From contig NZ_KB900739.1 in the NCBI RefSeq assembly GCF_000379185.1, positions 56,228-113,174 of the forward strand: a DNA stretch of 56,947 nt, written 5' to 3'. Made by a program: the position numbers and the translations under genes. This DNA comes from Capnocytophaga cynodegmi DSM 19736. GTDB lineage: Bacteria > Bacteroidota > Bacteroidia > Flavobacteriales > Flavobacteriaceae. The notes beneath the pieces are model-generated. The model worked only from the letters and a program-made list of their open reading frames with translations, searched no databases and had not been told where the DNA came from. Of the stretch, positions 38,766 to 47,684 are shown piece after piece (within the stretch, counting starts at the first letter, position 1; the number at the start of each line of letters is the position of its first letter).

Positions 38766-38785
38766 TGAAAAAAATATCTGAAAAT

Positions 38786-38827
38786 TTTGTAGTATGAAAA
38801 ATAATGACTTACTTTGCAATTCAAAGT
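38786..38827 (+). promoter_or_regulatory. Promoter with overlapping operator of the creD operon
   Basis: TTTG (38786-38789), a 19-base spacer and TTACTTTG (38809-38816; one mismatch to TAnnTTTG) form the promoter. The palindrome ACTTTGCAATTCAAAGT (38811-38827) covers the -7 element. A near copy lies before creD at 39890. A regulator bound here would block polymerase, pointing to autorepression by the winged-helix gene in the operon. Confidence 0.65.
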
Positions 38828-38837
38828 ACTTTTAAAG

Positions 38838-39461
38838 ATGGAAAATAAAAAATATCTTCAAGATTTACAAGATATTAAGCAAATAATGCAGAAATCTACT
38901 CAATTTCTGTCACTTAGTGGACTTTCAGGGATTTTAGCTGGGGTGTATGCTCTTGTGGGGGCCTATGTTGTGCATTTGCTTCTCAAAAATCATTATCTTT
39001 ATAATCAATATGTTATATTGGAAAGTCGTACGTTTAAAGCCATTTTAGGGGTAGCTTTTGTAGTTTTATTATTGTCTGTTACAACGGCTTACATTTTATC
39101 AAGTAGAAAAGCAAAGAAAAAGGGAGAAACACTCATTAACGCTACATCAAAACGAGCTTTTTTAAATTTTGCTATTCCAATGCTAACAGGAGGAGTGTTG
39201 ATTTTGTTGCTTTTAAGAAATCAATATTACGGATTATTGGCTCCTATGACGCTCATTTTCTATGGCTTATCTTGTGTGAATGTTAGTAAATACACTTTCC
39301 GTGATGTGCGTTATCTGGGAATTACTGAAATCATTTTAGGACTTTTAGCAGTTGAATTTTCAGGTTATGGATTGGAGTTTTGGACGATAGGTTTCGGAAT
39401 ATGCCATTTGCTTTATGGTTCGATAATGTATTTTAAATATGAAGTAAAAGTTTCAAAATGA
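38838..39461 (+). CDS. Multi-span membrane protein of the creD operon
   Basis: 207 residues from ATG at 38838; an earlier ATG lies inside the operator and is rejected. A short helical N-terminus (MENKKYLQDLQDIKQIMQKS) is followed by six hydrophobic segments (such as LSGLSGILAGVYALVGAYVV, VAFVVLLLSVTTAYILS, FAIPMLTGGVLILLLL). I recognise the pattern from Flavobacteriaceae genes lying beside a regulator and creD, but not a named family. The role is unknown. It is the first gene under the operator-controlled promoter. Confidence 0.6.
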   Translation: MENKKYLQDLQDIKQIMQKSTQFLSLSGLSGILAGVYALVGAYVVHLLLKNHYLYNQYVILESRTFKAILGVAFVVLLLSVTTAYILSSRKAKKKGETLINATSKRAFLNFAIPMLTGGVLILLLLRNQYYGLLAPMTLIFYGLSCVNVSKYTFRDVRYLGITEIILGLLAVEFSGYGLEFWTIGFGICHLLYGSIMYFKYEVKVSK

Positions 39462-39554
39462 AATATAATAAATTCAATTCTACAGAAATCATTATGATTC
39501 TTTGAAAAACATTTGCTTGATAGGTATATAGATAAATTTTTAGTAGTCGAAATA

Positions 39555-39863
39555 GTGAAAAATATTCTTCAGCATATTAACAAAGCTTTTGATAATCGAG
39601 TGAGACTCGGTATAATGTCCGTTTTGGTTGTTAATGAAAGTGCTGATTTTAATTCACTTAAGGAACTTCTTGATATTACAGACGGAAATCTTGCAAGTCA
39701 TACGAAAGCTCTTGAGAATGAAGAATATATAATTGTAGAAAAAAAGTTTATCGGACGTAAAACCAACACGAGTTATAAAGTAACTGAAAAAGGAAGAAAG
39801 GCTTTTCAAGAACATTTGAATGCTTTAGAAAAGATTATAAATCAGGAAAATATGAAAGATTGA
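39555..39863 (+). CDS. Winged-helix transcriptional regulator of the creD operon
   Basis: About 102 residues. The open frame begins further upstream at a TTG (39513), but family alignment from memory suggests a start near GTG 39555, giving NILQHINKAFDNRVRLGIM; the true start is uncertain. The single winged-helix domain has its recognition-helix region in TDGNLASHTKALENEEYI, followed by the wing GRKTNTSYKVTEKG, typical of PF13601-type MarR/ArsR-like regulators. It lies between the membrane gene and creD. The palindromes before the first and third genes are its likely targets. Confidence 0.8.
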   Translation: MKNILQHINKAFDNRVRLGIMSVLVVNESADFNSLKELLDITDGNLASHTKALENEEYIIVEKKFIGRKTNTSYKVTEKGRKAFQEHLNALEKIINQENMKD

Positions 39864-39887
39864 TTTTAATCTATTTTTTTTATAATT

Positions 39888-39906
39888 TAACTTTGAAATT
39901 CAAAGT
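39888..39906 (+). promoter_or_regulatory. Second operator, overlapping a -7 element before creD
   Basis: TAACTTTG (39888-39895) fits TAnnTTTG and overlaps the palindrome ACTTTGAAATTCAAAGT (39890-39906). That palindrome has 8-base perfect arms around one A and lies 38 bases before creD. No -33 at 19 bases is clear, with TTG found 25 bases upstream. The shared sequence after the palindrome (CTTTTAA) also matches the first site. Confidence 0.6.
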
Positions 39907-39943
39907 GCTTTTAATAGATAAAATAACTAAATAAATTAATTTT

Positions 39944-41314
39944 ATGGAAACAAATCAAAAATCATTTTTGGCAAATGTATTACACTCAAACACAACACGT
40001 TTGATAATGATTGGAGCATTAACATTGTTCTTGCTCATTCCTCTATTTTTAGTAAAAAAACTAATTAATGAACGAGCCGTAAGGCAATCAGAAGTGATTA
40101 GGGAAATTAACTCAAAATGGGGAAATGAAGTGTTTTTTTACGGACCTATTCTGAAAATTCCCTATCTAACATACATACAAAGCGAGGTTTATGATAATAA
40201 AACGAAAACAACCATTATTGAAAAAACAGCAGAAGAACATTATGCATACTTTTTTCCTGAAGAACTCAAAAATGTTTCACAGGTACAAACTGAAATCAAA
40301 AAGCGAAATAATTACGAATCTGTGGTATTTACCACTCAAATGGATTTTTCAGGGAAATACATAAAACCTGATTTTTCTTCAAAAGGCATTTCTGATACAG
40401 ATATTTTATGGGATAAAGCTACGATTCTTATTAGAACTACCAATCTTTCGAGTATAAAAAATGGTGTTAAGATGCTTTTTTCTGATAAAGAATATGTTTT
40501 TGAGCCAATTTATGAGGTTCAAGATGGTGAAGATTATAGTTATTATAGCCAAAATAATGGTTATAGAGTAGTTTCTTCACTTGAAACACCATTTTTTGAT
40601 GTAAAAAATCATTTTGAAAACGGAAATTTTAGTTTTTCTATAAAATACGATGGGAGTGCAAAAATTGGAATCGTTCCCATTGGAAAAGTTACCGAAAGTA
40701 CAATTCAATCTGATTGGAAAGACCCCAGTTTCAACGGGAGTTTCCTTCCATTTCAAAAAAATATTACAAATAGTGGATTTTCAGCTGATTGGAAGATTTT
40801 ACACATTAACCGACCTTTTTCACAACAGACGTTTGGTTCTTTACCTGATATTGGAAAGTACGCTTTTGAAGTAGATTTTGTAATTCCAGTTGATGAATAT
40901 CAGCAAAATGAAAGAGCAGCTAAATACGGATTTTTAGTTATAGGACTTACATTTCTGATTTTCTTTTTAATACAGACAATCAGTAGGATAAAAATTCATA
41001 TTTTTCAATACACAATGATAGGTTTGGCACTAACGATGTTTTATACATTATTAATTTCTATTACTGAACATAGTAGTTTTTCGAAGGCATATTTCATTTC
41101 TTCTGTGATGGTTGTGTTGCTTATTGGTTTGTATTCAATTTCAATTTTGAAGAACAAGAAGTTCCCGATGTTTATAGTAGCTTCTTTATCAGTTCTCTAT
41201 GGATTTATTTATGTGATTATCCAGTTGGAAAGCTACGCACTTTTGGTAGGAAGTATTGGTCTGTTCCTCATTTTAGCTTTAGTGATGTATGTGTCAAGGA
41301 AGATTGAATGGTAA
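39944..41314 (+). CDS. creD: CreD-like inner membrane protein
   Basis: 456 residues, the family length. The N-terminal membrane segment and signature RLIMIGALTLFLLIPLFLVK, then INERAVRQSEVIREINSKWG, are distinctive of CreD. A large periplasmic domain (about residues 60-310) is followed by five or six membrane segments. CreD is an envelope stress/colicin-tolerance protein in enterobacteria and its mechanism is not settled. There it belongs to a CreBC regulon; here it sits with a winged-helix regulator instead, and no two-component genes are visible. A bidirectional terminator follows. Confidence 0.9.
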   Translation: METNQKSFLANVLHSNTTRLIMIGALTLFLLIPLFLVKKLINERAVRQSEVIREINSKWGNEVFFYGPILKIPYLTYIQSEVYDNKTKTTIIEKTAEEHYAYFFPEELKNVSQVQTEIKKRNNYESVVFTTQMDFSGKYIKPDFSSKGISDTDILWDKATILIRTTNLSSIKNGVKMLFSDKEYVFEPIYEVQDGEDYSYYSQNNGYRVVSSLETPFFDVKNHFENGNFSFSIKYDGSAKIGIVPIGKVTESTIQSDWKDPSFNGSFLPFQKNITNSGFSADWKILHINRPFSQQTFGSLPDIGKYAFEVDFVIPVDEYQQNERAAKYGFLVIGLTFLIFFLIQTISRIKIHIFQYTMIGLALTMFYTLLISITEHSSFSKAYFISSVMVVLLIGLYSISILKNKKFPMFIVASLSVLYGFIYVIIQLESYALLVGSIGLFLILALVMYVSRKIEW

Positions 41315-41328
41315 TATTGGTTTTAATC

Positions 41329-41361
41329 AAAAGAAGAGCATTTGTAAAATGCTCTTCTTTT
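41329..41361. terminator. Bidirectional terminator between creD and ribH
   Basis: AAAAGAAGAGCATTT pairs with AAATGCTCTTCTTTT around GTA, with flanking A- and T-runs, between two convergent genes. Confidence 0.85.
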
Positions 41362-41370
41362 TTATGAAAA

Positions 41371-41847
41371 TCAGATGTTTATCATTTTAATGGCAGCAAT
41401 AGCGGCTTCAACGCCTTTATTTCCGTGTTTTCCGCCACTTCTGTCCAAAGATTGCTGTAAGTTATTATCAGTCAGAACACAAAAAATCACAGGAGTATTT
41501 CCTGTTGCGTTCAGTTGAGCAATTCCTTGCGTAACTCCTTGACATACAAAATCAAAATGACGTGTTTCGCCTTGAATAACACATCCAATAGCAATTACAA
41601 CATCGACATTTTGAGTATCAATCATTTTTTTGCTTCCATAGATAAGCTCAAAACTTCCAGGAACTTCCCAACAGATGATGTTTTTCTCTTCAGCTCCACA
41701 ATCTCTTAAGGTGTCAATAGCTCCTTTTTTTAGTCCGAATGTGACTTGCTCATTCCATTCAGAAGTGACGATGCCAAAACGAAAAGGCTTTGCACTGGGA
41801 ATTGTATTTTTGTCGTATTGTGACAGATTTTTATTTTCAGTTGCCAT
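41371..41847 (-). CDS. ribH: 6,7-dimethyl-8-ribityllumazine synthase
   Basis: 158 residues. It condenses the ribityl-aminouracil and the four-carbon phosphate in riboflavin synthesis. The active-site region VVIAIGCVIQGETRHFDFVC, with the catalytic His, and PGSFELIYGSKKM and VIFCVLTDNNLQQSLDRSGG are all family signatures. It follows a TPR protein gene on the same strand with a hairpin between. No riboswitch-like leader is seen. Other rib genes are not in the window. Confidence 0.95.
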   Translation of the reverse strand: MATENKNLSQYDKNTIPSAKPFRFGIVTSEWNEQVTFGLKKGAIDTLRDCGAEEKNIICWEVPGSFELIYGSKKMIDTQNVDVVIAIGCVIQGETRHFDFVCQGVTQGIAQLNATGNTPVIFCVLTDNNLQQSLDRSGGKHGNKGVEAAIAAIKMINI

Positions 41848-41870
41848 ATCTGTTTTATTTTTAAATATTT

Positions 41871-41910
41871 ACACCTGCCACTTTGGAGTTATCCAAAAGA
41901 TGACAGGTGT
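41871..41910 (-). terminator. Hairpin between the TPR gene and ribH
   Basis: ACACCTG (41871-41877) and CAGGTGT (41904-41910) close an imperfect stem with an inner CTTTGG/CCAAAAG pairing. It is too small for an FMN riboswitch. It may terminate the TPR transcript, partially separating ribH. Confidence 0.5.
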
Positions 41911-41937
41911 GTAATTGTTTGTTATGAAAAATGTATT

Positions 41938-42726
41938 CTAACTATTTATTTTCCCAAGAAGAATGTCAATGGTTCTCGCTTCTTCCGAATTAGGGAATTC
42001 ATCTTTAATTCGTTCAAAATATTTGTTTGCTTCCTGATTATTGTTCTGTAACATAGCTGTAATTCCTGCCTTTTTCAAATAGATAGGCGTAGTGAACTCA
42101 TTTTTGCTATGCTCAAAAGCTTTCTTGTAGAAATTTAATGCCTCAGCGTTATTTTTTTGTTGAGAATAAGCATCACCGATATTTCCTAAAGCCAAAGCTC
42201 CGAGAATTTCGTCAGGAGAATTAAATTTTTTCAAATGCTCAATAGCTTTTTCATAATTTCCTTGATTCATATATGCCATTCCAGCCGAATAATTTGCCAG
42301 ATTTGCAGCTTTTGTTCCGCTGTAATTCTCAATGATTTCCAAAAAGCCATATTTTCCATTTCCTCCTTTTAGTGAAACAGTAAATAAAGAGTCCTTAACT
42401 TTATCATCTGTAGCGTTTAAAGCTTGGTCGAAAAATTCTTGAGCGAAGAATAGTTCATTGGCACCTTCGTTTTCTCTAGGTATCAATACGAACCTTTGAT
42501 AAAGTAAGTACCCTAATCCAACTACCGCTACTGCAACTAACGTACCGATGATAGTTTTTTGATTTTTCTGAACCCAAGCCTCTGCTATTGAGGTGTTTTC
42601 TTCAATGGTGTCGAATACCTTTGCAGTAGTACTTTCCTCGTGAAGTAATTCTTCTTGAAATTCATCTAAATCTTCTGTCTTCTTTTTTCTATTAGGTCTG
42701 TCGTTTCTCTTTTTGTAAACTGCCAT
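41938..42726 (-). CDS. Membrane-anchored TPR protein
   Basis: 262 residues. A basic N-terminal cytoplasmic tail (KKRNDRPNRKKKTEDLDEF) is followed by one membrane segment (TIIGTLVAVAVVGLGYLLYQ, about residue 60-80) and a periplasmic part. That part holds three or four tetratricopeptide repeats, for example ANLANYSAGMAYMNQGNYEK and GNIGDAYSQQKNNAEALNFY. The layout recalls YfgM-like chaperone accessory proteins, without proof. In relatives it often accompanies ribH, as here. Confidence 0.75.
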   Translation of the reverse strand: MAVYKKRNDRPNRKKKTEDLDEFQEELLHEESTTAKVFDTIEENTSIAEAWVQKNQKTIIGTLVAVAVVGLGYLLYQRFVLIPRENEGANELFFAQEFFDQALNATDDKVKDSLFTVSLKGGNGKYGFLEIIENYSGTKAANLANYSAGMAYMNQGNYEKAIEHLKKFNSPDEILGALALGNIGDAYSQQKNNAEALNFYKKAFEHSKNEFTTPIYLKKAGITAMLQNNNQEANKYFERIKDEFPNSEEARTIDILLGKINS

Positions 42727-42748
42727 ATCTATTTCTTTAAAAGTTCGG

Positions 42749-42756
42749 CAAAAATA
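42749..42756 (-). promoter_or_regulatory. -7 promoter element of the TPR gene
   Basis: Minus-strand TATTTTTG matches TAnnTTTG, 23 bases upstream of the start. The -33 region lacks a clear TTG. Confidence 0.4.
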
Positions 42757-42957
42757 AAACTTTTATTTTTATTTGAAAGAAGTTTTTGAAAAATTTTTGG
42801 TTATTTACGAAGAAGTTTTAGTATTTATGAAGTTGGTGGTTTGCTATATACAATACATTTATGGTTGGAAAAAGGAAATTAATTTTGGTTATTCAGTAAT
42901 AAATTAGTTTTGAATGAGTGTTTTTATTCAGAAAGTTTTAATTTTAAATTGTTTTTA

Positions 42958-42989
42958 TTGGTCTTTTCCGAATTATTTGTCTATTTTTG
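42958..42989 (+). promoter_or_regulatory. Promoter of ppa
   Basis: TTG (42958-42960), a 21-base spacer and TATTTTTG (42982-42989) match the Bacteroidota promoter pattern, 26 bases before the ppa ATG. Confidence 0.6.
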
Positions 42990-43014
42990 CAACTGTTAAA
43001 AATATTAAAAGAAT

Positions 43015-43533
43015 ATGTCTAAAAAAGAACAATTATCTTTCGATGTGTTAATCGAAATTCCGAAGGGAAGCCGAAATAAATATGAATACGATTTTGAATT
43101 GAAAAAAATTAGATATGACCGAATGATTTTTTCTTCGATGATGTATCCTGCCGATTATGGTTTTGTTCCCGAAACGTTGGCGTTGGATTCTGACCCGTTA
43201 GATGTGTTAGTTTTGGTTTCTGAGCCAACCTTTCCTGGTTGTGTGATGGAAGTAAAACCACTTGGAGTTTTCCATATGGCAGATGAAAAAGGTCCTGATG
43301 AGAAAATGATTTGCGTTCCAGTTTCTGACCCAGTTTGGAGTAAACTTAATACGTTAGACGACGTGAATCCGCATTTGATTATGGAAATTGAACATTTTTT
43401 TCAAGTATATAAAGATTTGGAAAAGAAAAAGGTAGCCGTAAATGGTTGGGGGAATCTGGAGGAAGCTGTGGAAATCTACCACGAATGCCGAGAGCGTTAC
43501 GCTACAGGAGATAAGAAATTTTCGATAAAGTAA
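43015..43533 (+). CDS. ppa: Inorganic pyrophosphatase (family I)
   Basis: 172 residues. The family I signature DSDPLDVLVLVSEP contains the metal-binding Asp residues, and substrate- and metal-binding residues stand in EIPKGSRNKYEYDFELKKIR and YPADYGFVPETLA. It hydrolyses pyrophosphate to drive biosynthesis. It has its own promoter, 288 bases from the divergent TPR gene, and gcvT follows after 78 bases. Confidence 0.95.
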   Translation: MSKKEQLSFDVLIEIPKGSRNKYEYDFELKKIRYDRMIFSSMMYPADYGFVPETLALDSDPLDVLVLVSEPTFPGCVMEVKPLGVFHMADEKGPDEKMICVPVSDPVWSKLNTLDDVNPHLIMEIEHFFQVYKDLEKKKVAVNGWGNLEEAVEIYHECRERYATGDKKFSIK

Positions 43534-43611
43534 TATAAAGATTTCAATAATATCGGGTTGATTTCTGATAAAAATAACTAACCACTGAAATTTAAAAAAT
43601 AATAGAATAAT

Positions 43612-44694
43612 ATGAAAAACACAGCTTTAACCGATGTTCATATTGCATTAGGAGCAAAAATGGTTCCTTTTGCTGGTTACAATATGCCTGTTCAGTATGA
43701 GGGTGTTAATGTAGAACACGAAACGGTAAGAAATGGAGTTGGGGTGTTTGACGTAAGCCATATGGGAGAGTTTATTCTCAAAGGAAAACACGCCTTAGAT
43801 TTGATTCAAAAAGTAACCTCTAACGATGCGACAACATTGTATGATGGAAGGGCACAATACAGCTATTTGCCAAATGACAAAGGAGGAATTGTTGATGACC
43901 TTATCGTGTACAAAATTGCAGATGAACATTATCTATTAGTTGTTAATGCTTCTAATATCGAAAAAGATTGGGACTGGATTAACAAGCATAATACTTGGGG
44001 GGTGGAAATGGAAAATGCCTCTGACCAATATTCATTGTTGGCTATTCAAGGGCCTAAGGCTTTGGAGGCAATTCAGCCACTTACATCTGTAAATTTATCA
44101 GAAATAAAAAACTATCACTTTGTAATTGGTGATTTTGCAGGTGTGAAAGATGTAATAATCTCTGCAACAGGCTATACAGGTAGCGGAGGAGTTGAAATAT
44201 ATGTTAAGAATGAACATATAAAACACGTTTGGGACGAAATTTTCAAAGTGGGAGAACCTTTTGGAATAAAACCTATTGGTTTGGCAGCTCGTGACACACT
44301 TCGTTTGGAGATGGGATTCTGTTTGTACGGAAACGATATTGATGATACAACTTCCCCAATATCAGCGGGATTGGGTTGGATTACTAAGTTTACGAAAGAT
44401 TTTATAAGCTCTGATGTAATCAAGTCAGATAAAGAAAACGGAGTTGACAAAAAGTTAGTTGGCTTTGAAATGCAGGAGAAAGCAATTCCACGTCACGGAT
44501 ATGAAATTGTTGATAATCAAGGAAATGTAATTGGAAATGTTACCAGTGGAACGATGTCGCCTTCACTTGGTAAAGGAATTGGTTTAGGGTATGTTCCTAC
44601 TGAGCTTTCTAAATTAGGAAGTGAAATTTTTATCCAAATTCGTAAAAATAAAGTTCCTGCAACGGTGGTAAAGCTACCTTTTTATAAAGGATAA
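43612..44694 (+). CDS. gcvT: Glycine cleavage system aminomethyltransferase (T protein)
   Basis: 360 residues. It passes the methylene group from the H-protein-bound aminomethyl to tetrahydrofolate. Signatures are [29 protein letters not shown], the folate-binding [16 protein letters not shown] and [20 protein letters not shown], then [12 protein letters not shown]. gcvP and gcvH are not seen nearby, so it stands apart from a full gcv operon. It is followed by a good terminator. Confidence 0.95.
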   Translation: MKNTALTDVHIALGAKMVPFAGYNMPVQYEGVNVEHETVRNGVGVFDVSHMGEFILKGKHALDLIQKVTSNDATTLYDGRAQYSYLPNDKGGIVDDLIVYKIADEHYLLVVNASNIEKDWDWINKHNTWGVEMENASDQYSLLAIQGPKALEAIQPLTSVNLSEIKNYHFVIGDFAGVKDVIISATGYTGSGGVEIYVKNEHIKHVWDEIFKVGEPFGIKPIGLAARDTLRLEMGFCLYGNDIDDTTSPISAGLGWITKFTKDFISSDVIKSDKENGVDKKLVGFEMQEKAIPRHGYEIVDNQGNVIGNVTSGTMSPSLGKGIGLGYVPTELSKLGSEIFIQIRKNKVPATVVKLPFYKG

Positions 44695-44736
44695 TTTTTA
44701 TAGATACTTGAAAATTAGCAAAATAATTTTTTAATT

Positions 44737-44780
44737 AAGCTCGAAAATCAGAACTACAGGTTTTGATTTTTGAGCTTTTT
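44737..44780 (+). terminator. Terminator after gcvT
   Basis: AAGCTCGAAAATCA (44737-44750) pairs with TGATTTTTGAGCTT (44764-44777) with one wobble pair, followed by Ts. Beyond it, up to the ccoS gene (44781-45086), I see only AT-rich DNA and the candidate -7 element at 45052. Confidence 0.8.
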
Positions 44781-45051
44781 GTTTCGTTTTAATGGAGAAA
44801 AAGGCTTCAATTAAATTGAATTTTGCATTTCCAGAAATTATTTATTGTGAGGCAATACTTGTTTAAATTGAAGAAGGTTTTGATTGTTTTAAAAGTTATG
44901 CTAAAAAAGAAAGAAAATTTTTACTTTTTTTAACTTTATAACTAATTTGTTTTCAGTTGATTGTGTTGTTTTTGTCTGAAAATAAAACTTTAGATTTATT
45001 AAAAATAAAAAAAAAAGATATTTGTCACTTTTTTAACTGATTAAGATTATG

Positions 45052-45059
45052 TACTTTTG
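45052..45059 (+). promoter_or_regulatory. -7 promoter element of the cbb3 oxidase operon
   Basis: TACTTTTG fits TAnnTTTG, 27 bases before the ccoS start; no -33 at the usual distance is visible. No FNR-type TTGAT-N4-ATCAA box is seen upstream. Confidence 0.5.
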
Positions 45060-45086
45060 CCACATCTATACAATAACTGTTTTCAG

Positions 45087-45278
45087 ATGAGTGTGATATA
45101 TATGTTGATTAGTATAAGTATTGTAGTGGCGTTGCTGTTTTTTTTTCTGTTCATAATGGCAGTAAGAAAAGGACAATATGATGATAGTCACACCCCCGCA
45201 GTACGAATGCTTTTTGAAGATGAACTCGTTGATAAAAAAACAGAAAATGTAACTGAAGAAGAAAAACTAACTGAATAA
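45087..45278 (+). CDS. ccoS: cbb3-type cytochrome oxidase assembly protein CcoS
   Basis: 63 residues from ATG at 45087, chosen over an upstream ATG that overlaps the promoter. One N-terminal membrane segment (MLISISIVVALLFFFLFIMA) is followed by the short conserved RKGQYDDSHTPAVRMLFEDE that marks CcoS. CcoS helps insert cofactors into cbb3 oxidase. It stands first, 16 bases before ccoNO, as in other Bacteroidota, where CcoI is usually upstream; ccoI is not in this position here, gcvT being the upstream gene. Confidence 0.88.
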   Translation: MSVIYMLISISIVVALLFFFLFIMAVRKGQYDDSHTPAVRMLFEDELVDKKTENVTEEEKLTE

Positions 45279-45294
45279 TTAATTAAAATAAATA

Positions 45295-47481
45295 ATGGAG
45301 AAGCAACAATTTTACTATGACAACAAAATTGTACGGAAGTTCCTTTTTGCAACGCTCTTTTGGGGAGTTATAGGAATGGTAGTGGGGCTATGGTTGGCCT
45401 ATTTGTTTTTATTTCCGACAATGTCTAACGAAATTCCTTGGTTGAGTTTCGGACGCCTTCGTCCTTTGCACACAAATGCTGTTATTTTCGCTTTTGTGGG
45501 TAATGCTATTTTTGCGGGGGTTTACTATTCGCTACAACGACTTTTGAAAGCTCGTATGTTTAGTGACTTCCTTAGTAACTTCAACTTTTGGGGGTGGCAG
45601 CTAATAATTCTTGCGGCTGCGATAACCCTTCCACTGGGTTACACTACTTCCAAAGAATATGCCGAATTGGAGTGGCCAATCGATATAATGATTGCTTTGG
45701 TGTGGGTAGCTTTTGGGGTGAATATGATTGGTACGCTTTTAAGAAGAAGACAGCGTCATATTTATGTGGCTATTTGGTTCTATTTGGCGACATTTGTTAC
45801 GGTAGCTGTACTCCATATTTTCAACAACTTGGAGCTTCCTGTAACAATGCTTAAGTCTTATTCTGTTTATGCAGGGGTTCAAGATGCATTAGTTCAGTGG
45901 TGGTATGGTCATAATGCGGTTGCTTTCTTCTTGACGACACCATTTTTAGGTTTGATGTACTATTTTGTTCCAAAGGCTGCAAATCGTCCAGTATATTCTT
46001 ACCGATTGTCAATTATCCACTTTTGGAGTTTGATTTTTATCTACATTTGGGCAGGTCCGCACCATTTGCTATATACAGCTTTACCTGAGTGGGCACAAAA
46101 CTTAGGTGTTGTGTTCTCAGTAATGTTGGTGGCTCCTTCTTGGGGAGGTATGATTAATGGTTTATTAACACTTCGTGGTGCTTGGGATACAGTTCGTGAG
46201 AGTCCTACATTGAAATTTATGGTGGTAGCTATCACAGGTTATGGTATGGCTACTTTTGAAGGACCAATGCTTTCGCTTAAAAATGTAAATGCGATTGCTC
46301 ACTTTACAGACTGGATTATCGCTCACGTTCACGTTGGAGCATTGGCTTGGAATGGGTTTCTTGCTTTTGGTATGATTTATTATATTGTACCTAAAATGTG
46401 GAAAACAAATCTTTATTCTATGAAGTTGGCAAATTTCCATTTCTGGATAGGTACTTTGGGTATTGTCTTTTATGCTTTGCCGCTTTACGTTGCAGGATTT
46501 ACTCAAGCGTCATTATGGAAACAGTTTAATCCGGATGGAACTTTAACATATGGAAACTTCTTGGAGACAGTAACTCAAATTATGCCGATGTATGCTCTAC
46601 GTGCTGTTGGAGGTACTTTATATCTGATTGGTGTTCTTGCTGGGGTTTATAATGTTATAAAAACATTGCAAACAGCTCCTAAGTTGGAAGATGAGTTGGC
46701 TCAAGCTCCTGCTTTATCAAAAATTAATGGAGGAAGATTGCAAGGAGAAACTTTACATACTTGGTTAGAAAGAAAACCTATTCAAATGACAATTTGGGCA
46801 ACAGTTGCTATCCTAATTGGAGGTATTGTGCAAATTGTACCAACTATCTTTGTAAAATCGAATATACCTACAATTTCAAGCGTGAAACCATATACACCTC
46901 TTGAATTGGAAGGACGTGATTTGTACATTCGTGAGGGATGTGTGTCTTGTCACAGCCAAATGGTTCGTCCGTTCCGTAGTGAGGTAGAGCGTTACGGCGA
47001 ATTTGCAAAAGCAGGTGAATTTATTTACGATCGTCCTTTCTTGTGGGGAAGTAAACGTACAGGTCCTGATTTGCTTCGTTTAGGAGGAAAATATTCTGAT
47101 AACTGGCATTTCAACCATATGTACGACCCAACGAGTACTTCACCGGGAAGTATAATGCCTGCATATCCTTGGCTTACAAGAGATAAACACGATAGAGGTA
47201 ATATTGAGGCTAAAATGCGTGGATTGGTTAAACTGGGTGTTCCTTATACAGAAGAAGATATAGCTAACGCTCATAAATCAATGGAAGAACAGGCTGCAAG
47301 TATCGAAAAGAATTTGTACAACGATCCTGATTTTGTTAAGCAATACGAGGCTTCTAAAGCAAAAGCTGAGAAAGCAGGTGAAGAATTCATTCCGATGAAA
47401 GATCGTGAAATTGTTGCACTTATTGCTTATTTGCAGCGATTAGGTACAGATATTAAAATTAAAACTGCAAACGCTGAATAA
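45295..47481 (+). CDS. ccoNO: Fused cbb3-type cytochrome c oxidase subunits I and II (CcoNO)
   Basis: 728 residues. The first about 480 are CcoN, with around twelve membrane segments and heme/copper ligand histidines in WYGHNAVAFF, FIYIWAGPHHLLY and HFTDWIIAHVHVGALAWNG. A further membrane segment (TIWATVAILIGGIVQIVPTI) begins the CcoO part, whose one c-type heme site is REGCVSCHSQMVRPF. Fusion of N and O is typical of Bacteroidota. The complex reduces oxygen at low concentrations and pumps protons. It is five bases ahead of ccoQ. Confidence 0.96.
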   Translation: MEKQQFYYDNKIVRKFLFATLFWGVIGMVVGLWLAYLFLFPTMSNEIPWLSFGRLRPLHTNAVIFAFVGNAIFAGVYYSLQRLLKARMFSDFLSNFNFWGWQLIILAAAITLPLGYTTSKEYAELEWPIDIMIALVWVAFGVNMIGTLLRRRQRHIYVAIWFYLATFVTVAVLHIFNNLELPVTMLKSYSVYAGVQDALVQWWYGHNAVAFFLTTPFLGLMYYFVPKAANRPVYSYRLSIIHFWSLIFIYIWAGPHHLLYTALPEWAQNLGVVFSVMLVAPSWGGMINGLLTLRGAWDTVRESPTLKFMVVAITGYGMATFEGPMLSLKNVNAIAHFTDWIIAHVHVGALAWNGFLAFGMIYYIVPKMWKTNLYSMKLANFHFWIGTLGIVFYALPLYVAGFTQASLWKQFNPDGTLTYGNFLETVTQIMPMYALRAVGGTLYLIGVLAGVYNVIKTLQTAPKLEDELAQAPALSKINGGRLQGETLHTWLERKPIQMTIWATVAILIGGIVQIVPTIFVKSNIPTISSVKPYTPLELEGRDLYIREGCVSCHSQMVRPFRSEVERYGEFAKAGEFIYDRPFLWGSKRTGPDLLRLGGKYSDNWHFNHMYDPTSTSPGSIMPAYPWLTRDKHDRGNIEAKMRGLVKLGVPYTEEDIANAHKSMEEQAASIEKNLYNDPDFVKQYEASKAKAEKAGEEFIPMKDREIVALIAYLQRLGTDIKIKTANAE

Positions 47482-47486
47482 CAACA

Positions 47487-47684
47487 ATGATTAAGTCTAT
47501 TAAGGAAATAATGGCATCGGCAGAGGGGTACGAATTTTTTCCCATAGTGTCACTTTTGATATTTTTTATCTTTTTCGTAGCACTATTTTGGTGGGTTTTT
47601 GGCTACAAGAAAGAATCCATTGACCAGATGAATAATATTCCTTTCGATAATGACGAAGAAAATAACAACAGTACTTTATCATGA
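47487..47684 (+). CDS. ccoQ: cbb3-type oxidase small subunit CcoQ-like
   Basis: 65 residues. One membrane segment (FPIVSLLIFFIFFVALFWWV) is followed by a short acidic tail, matching CcoQ/FixQ size and position. It stabilises cbb3 oxidase in other bacteria. Its end overlaps the start of ccoP by four bases (ATGA), so the two are translationally coupled. Confidence 0.85.
   Translation: MIKSIKEIMASAEGYEFFPIVSLLIFFIFFVALFWWVFGYKKESIDQMNNIPFDNDEENNNSTLS

Noticed and set aside
41848-41937. FMN riboswitch before ribH
   Set aside because: Only a 40-base hairpin is present; the conserved multi-stem FMN aptamer is not seen.
44781-45086. FNR-type oxygen control box before ccoS
   Set aside because: I looked for TTGAT-N4-ATCAA and found no match; only a -7 element is seen.
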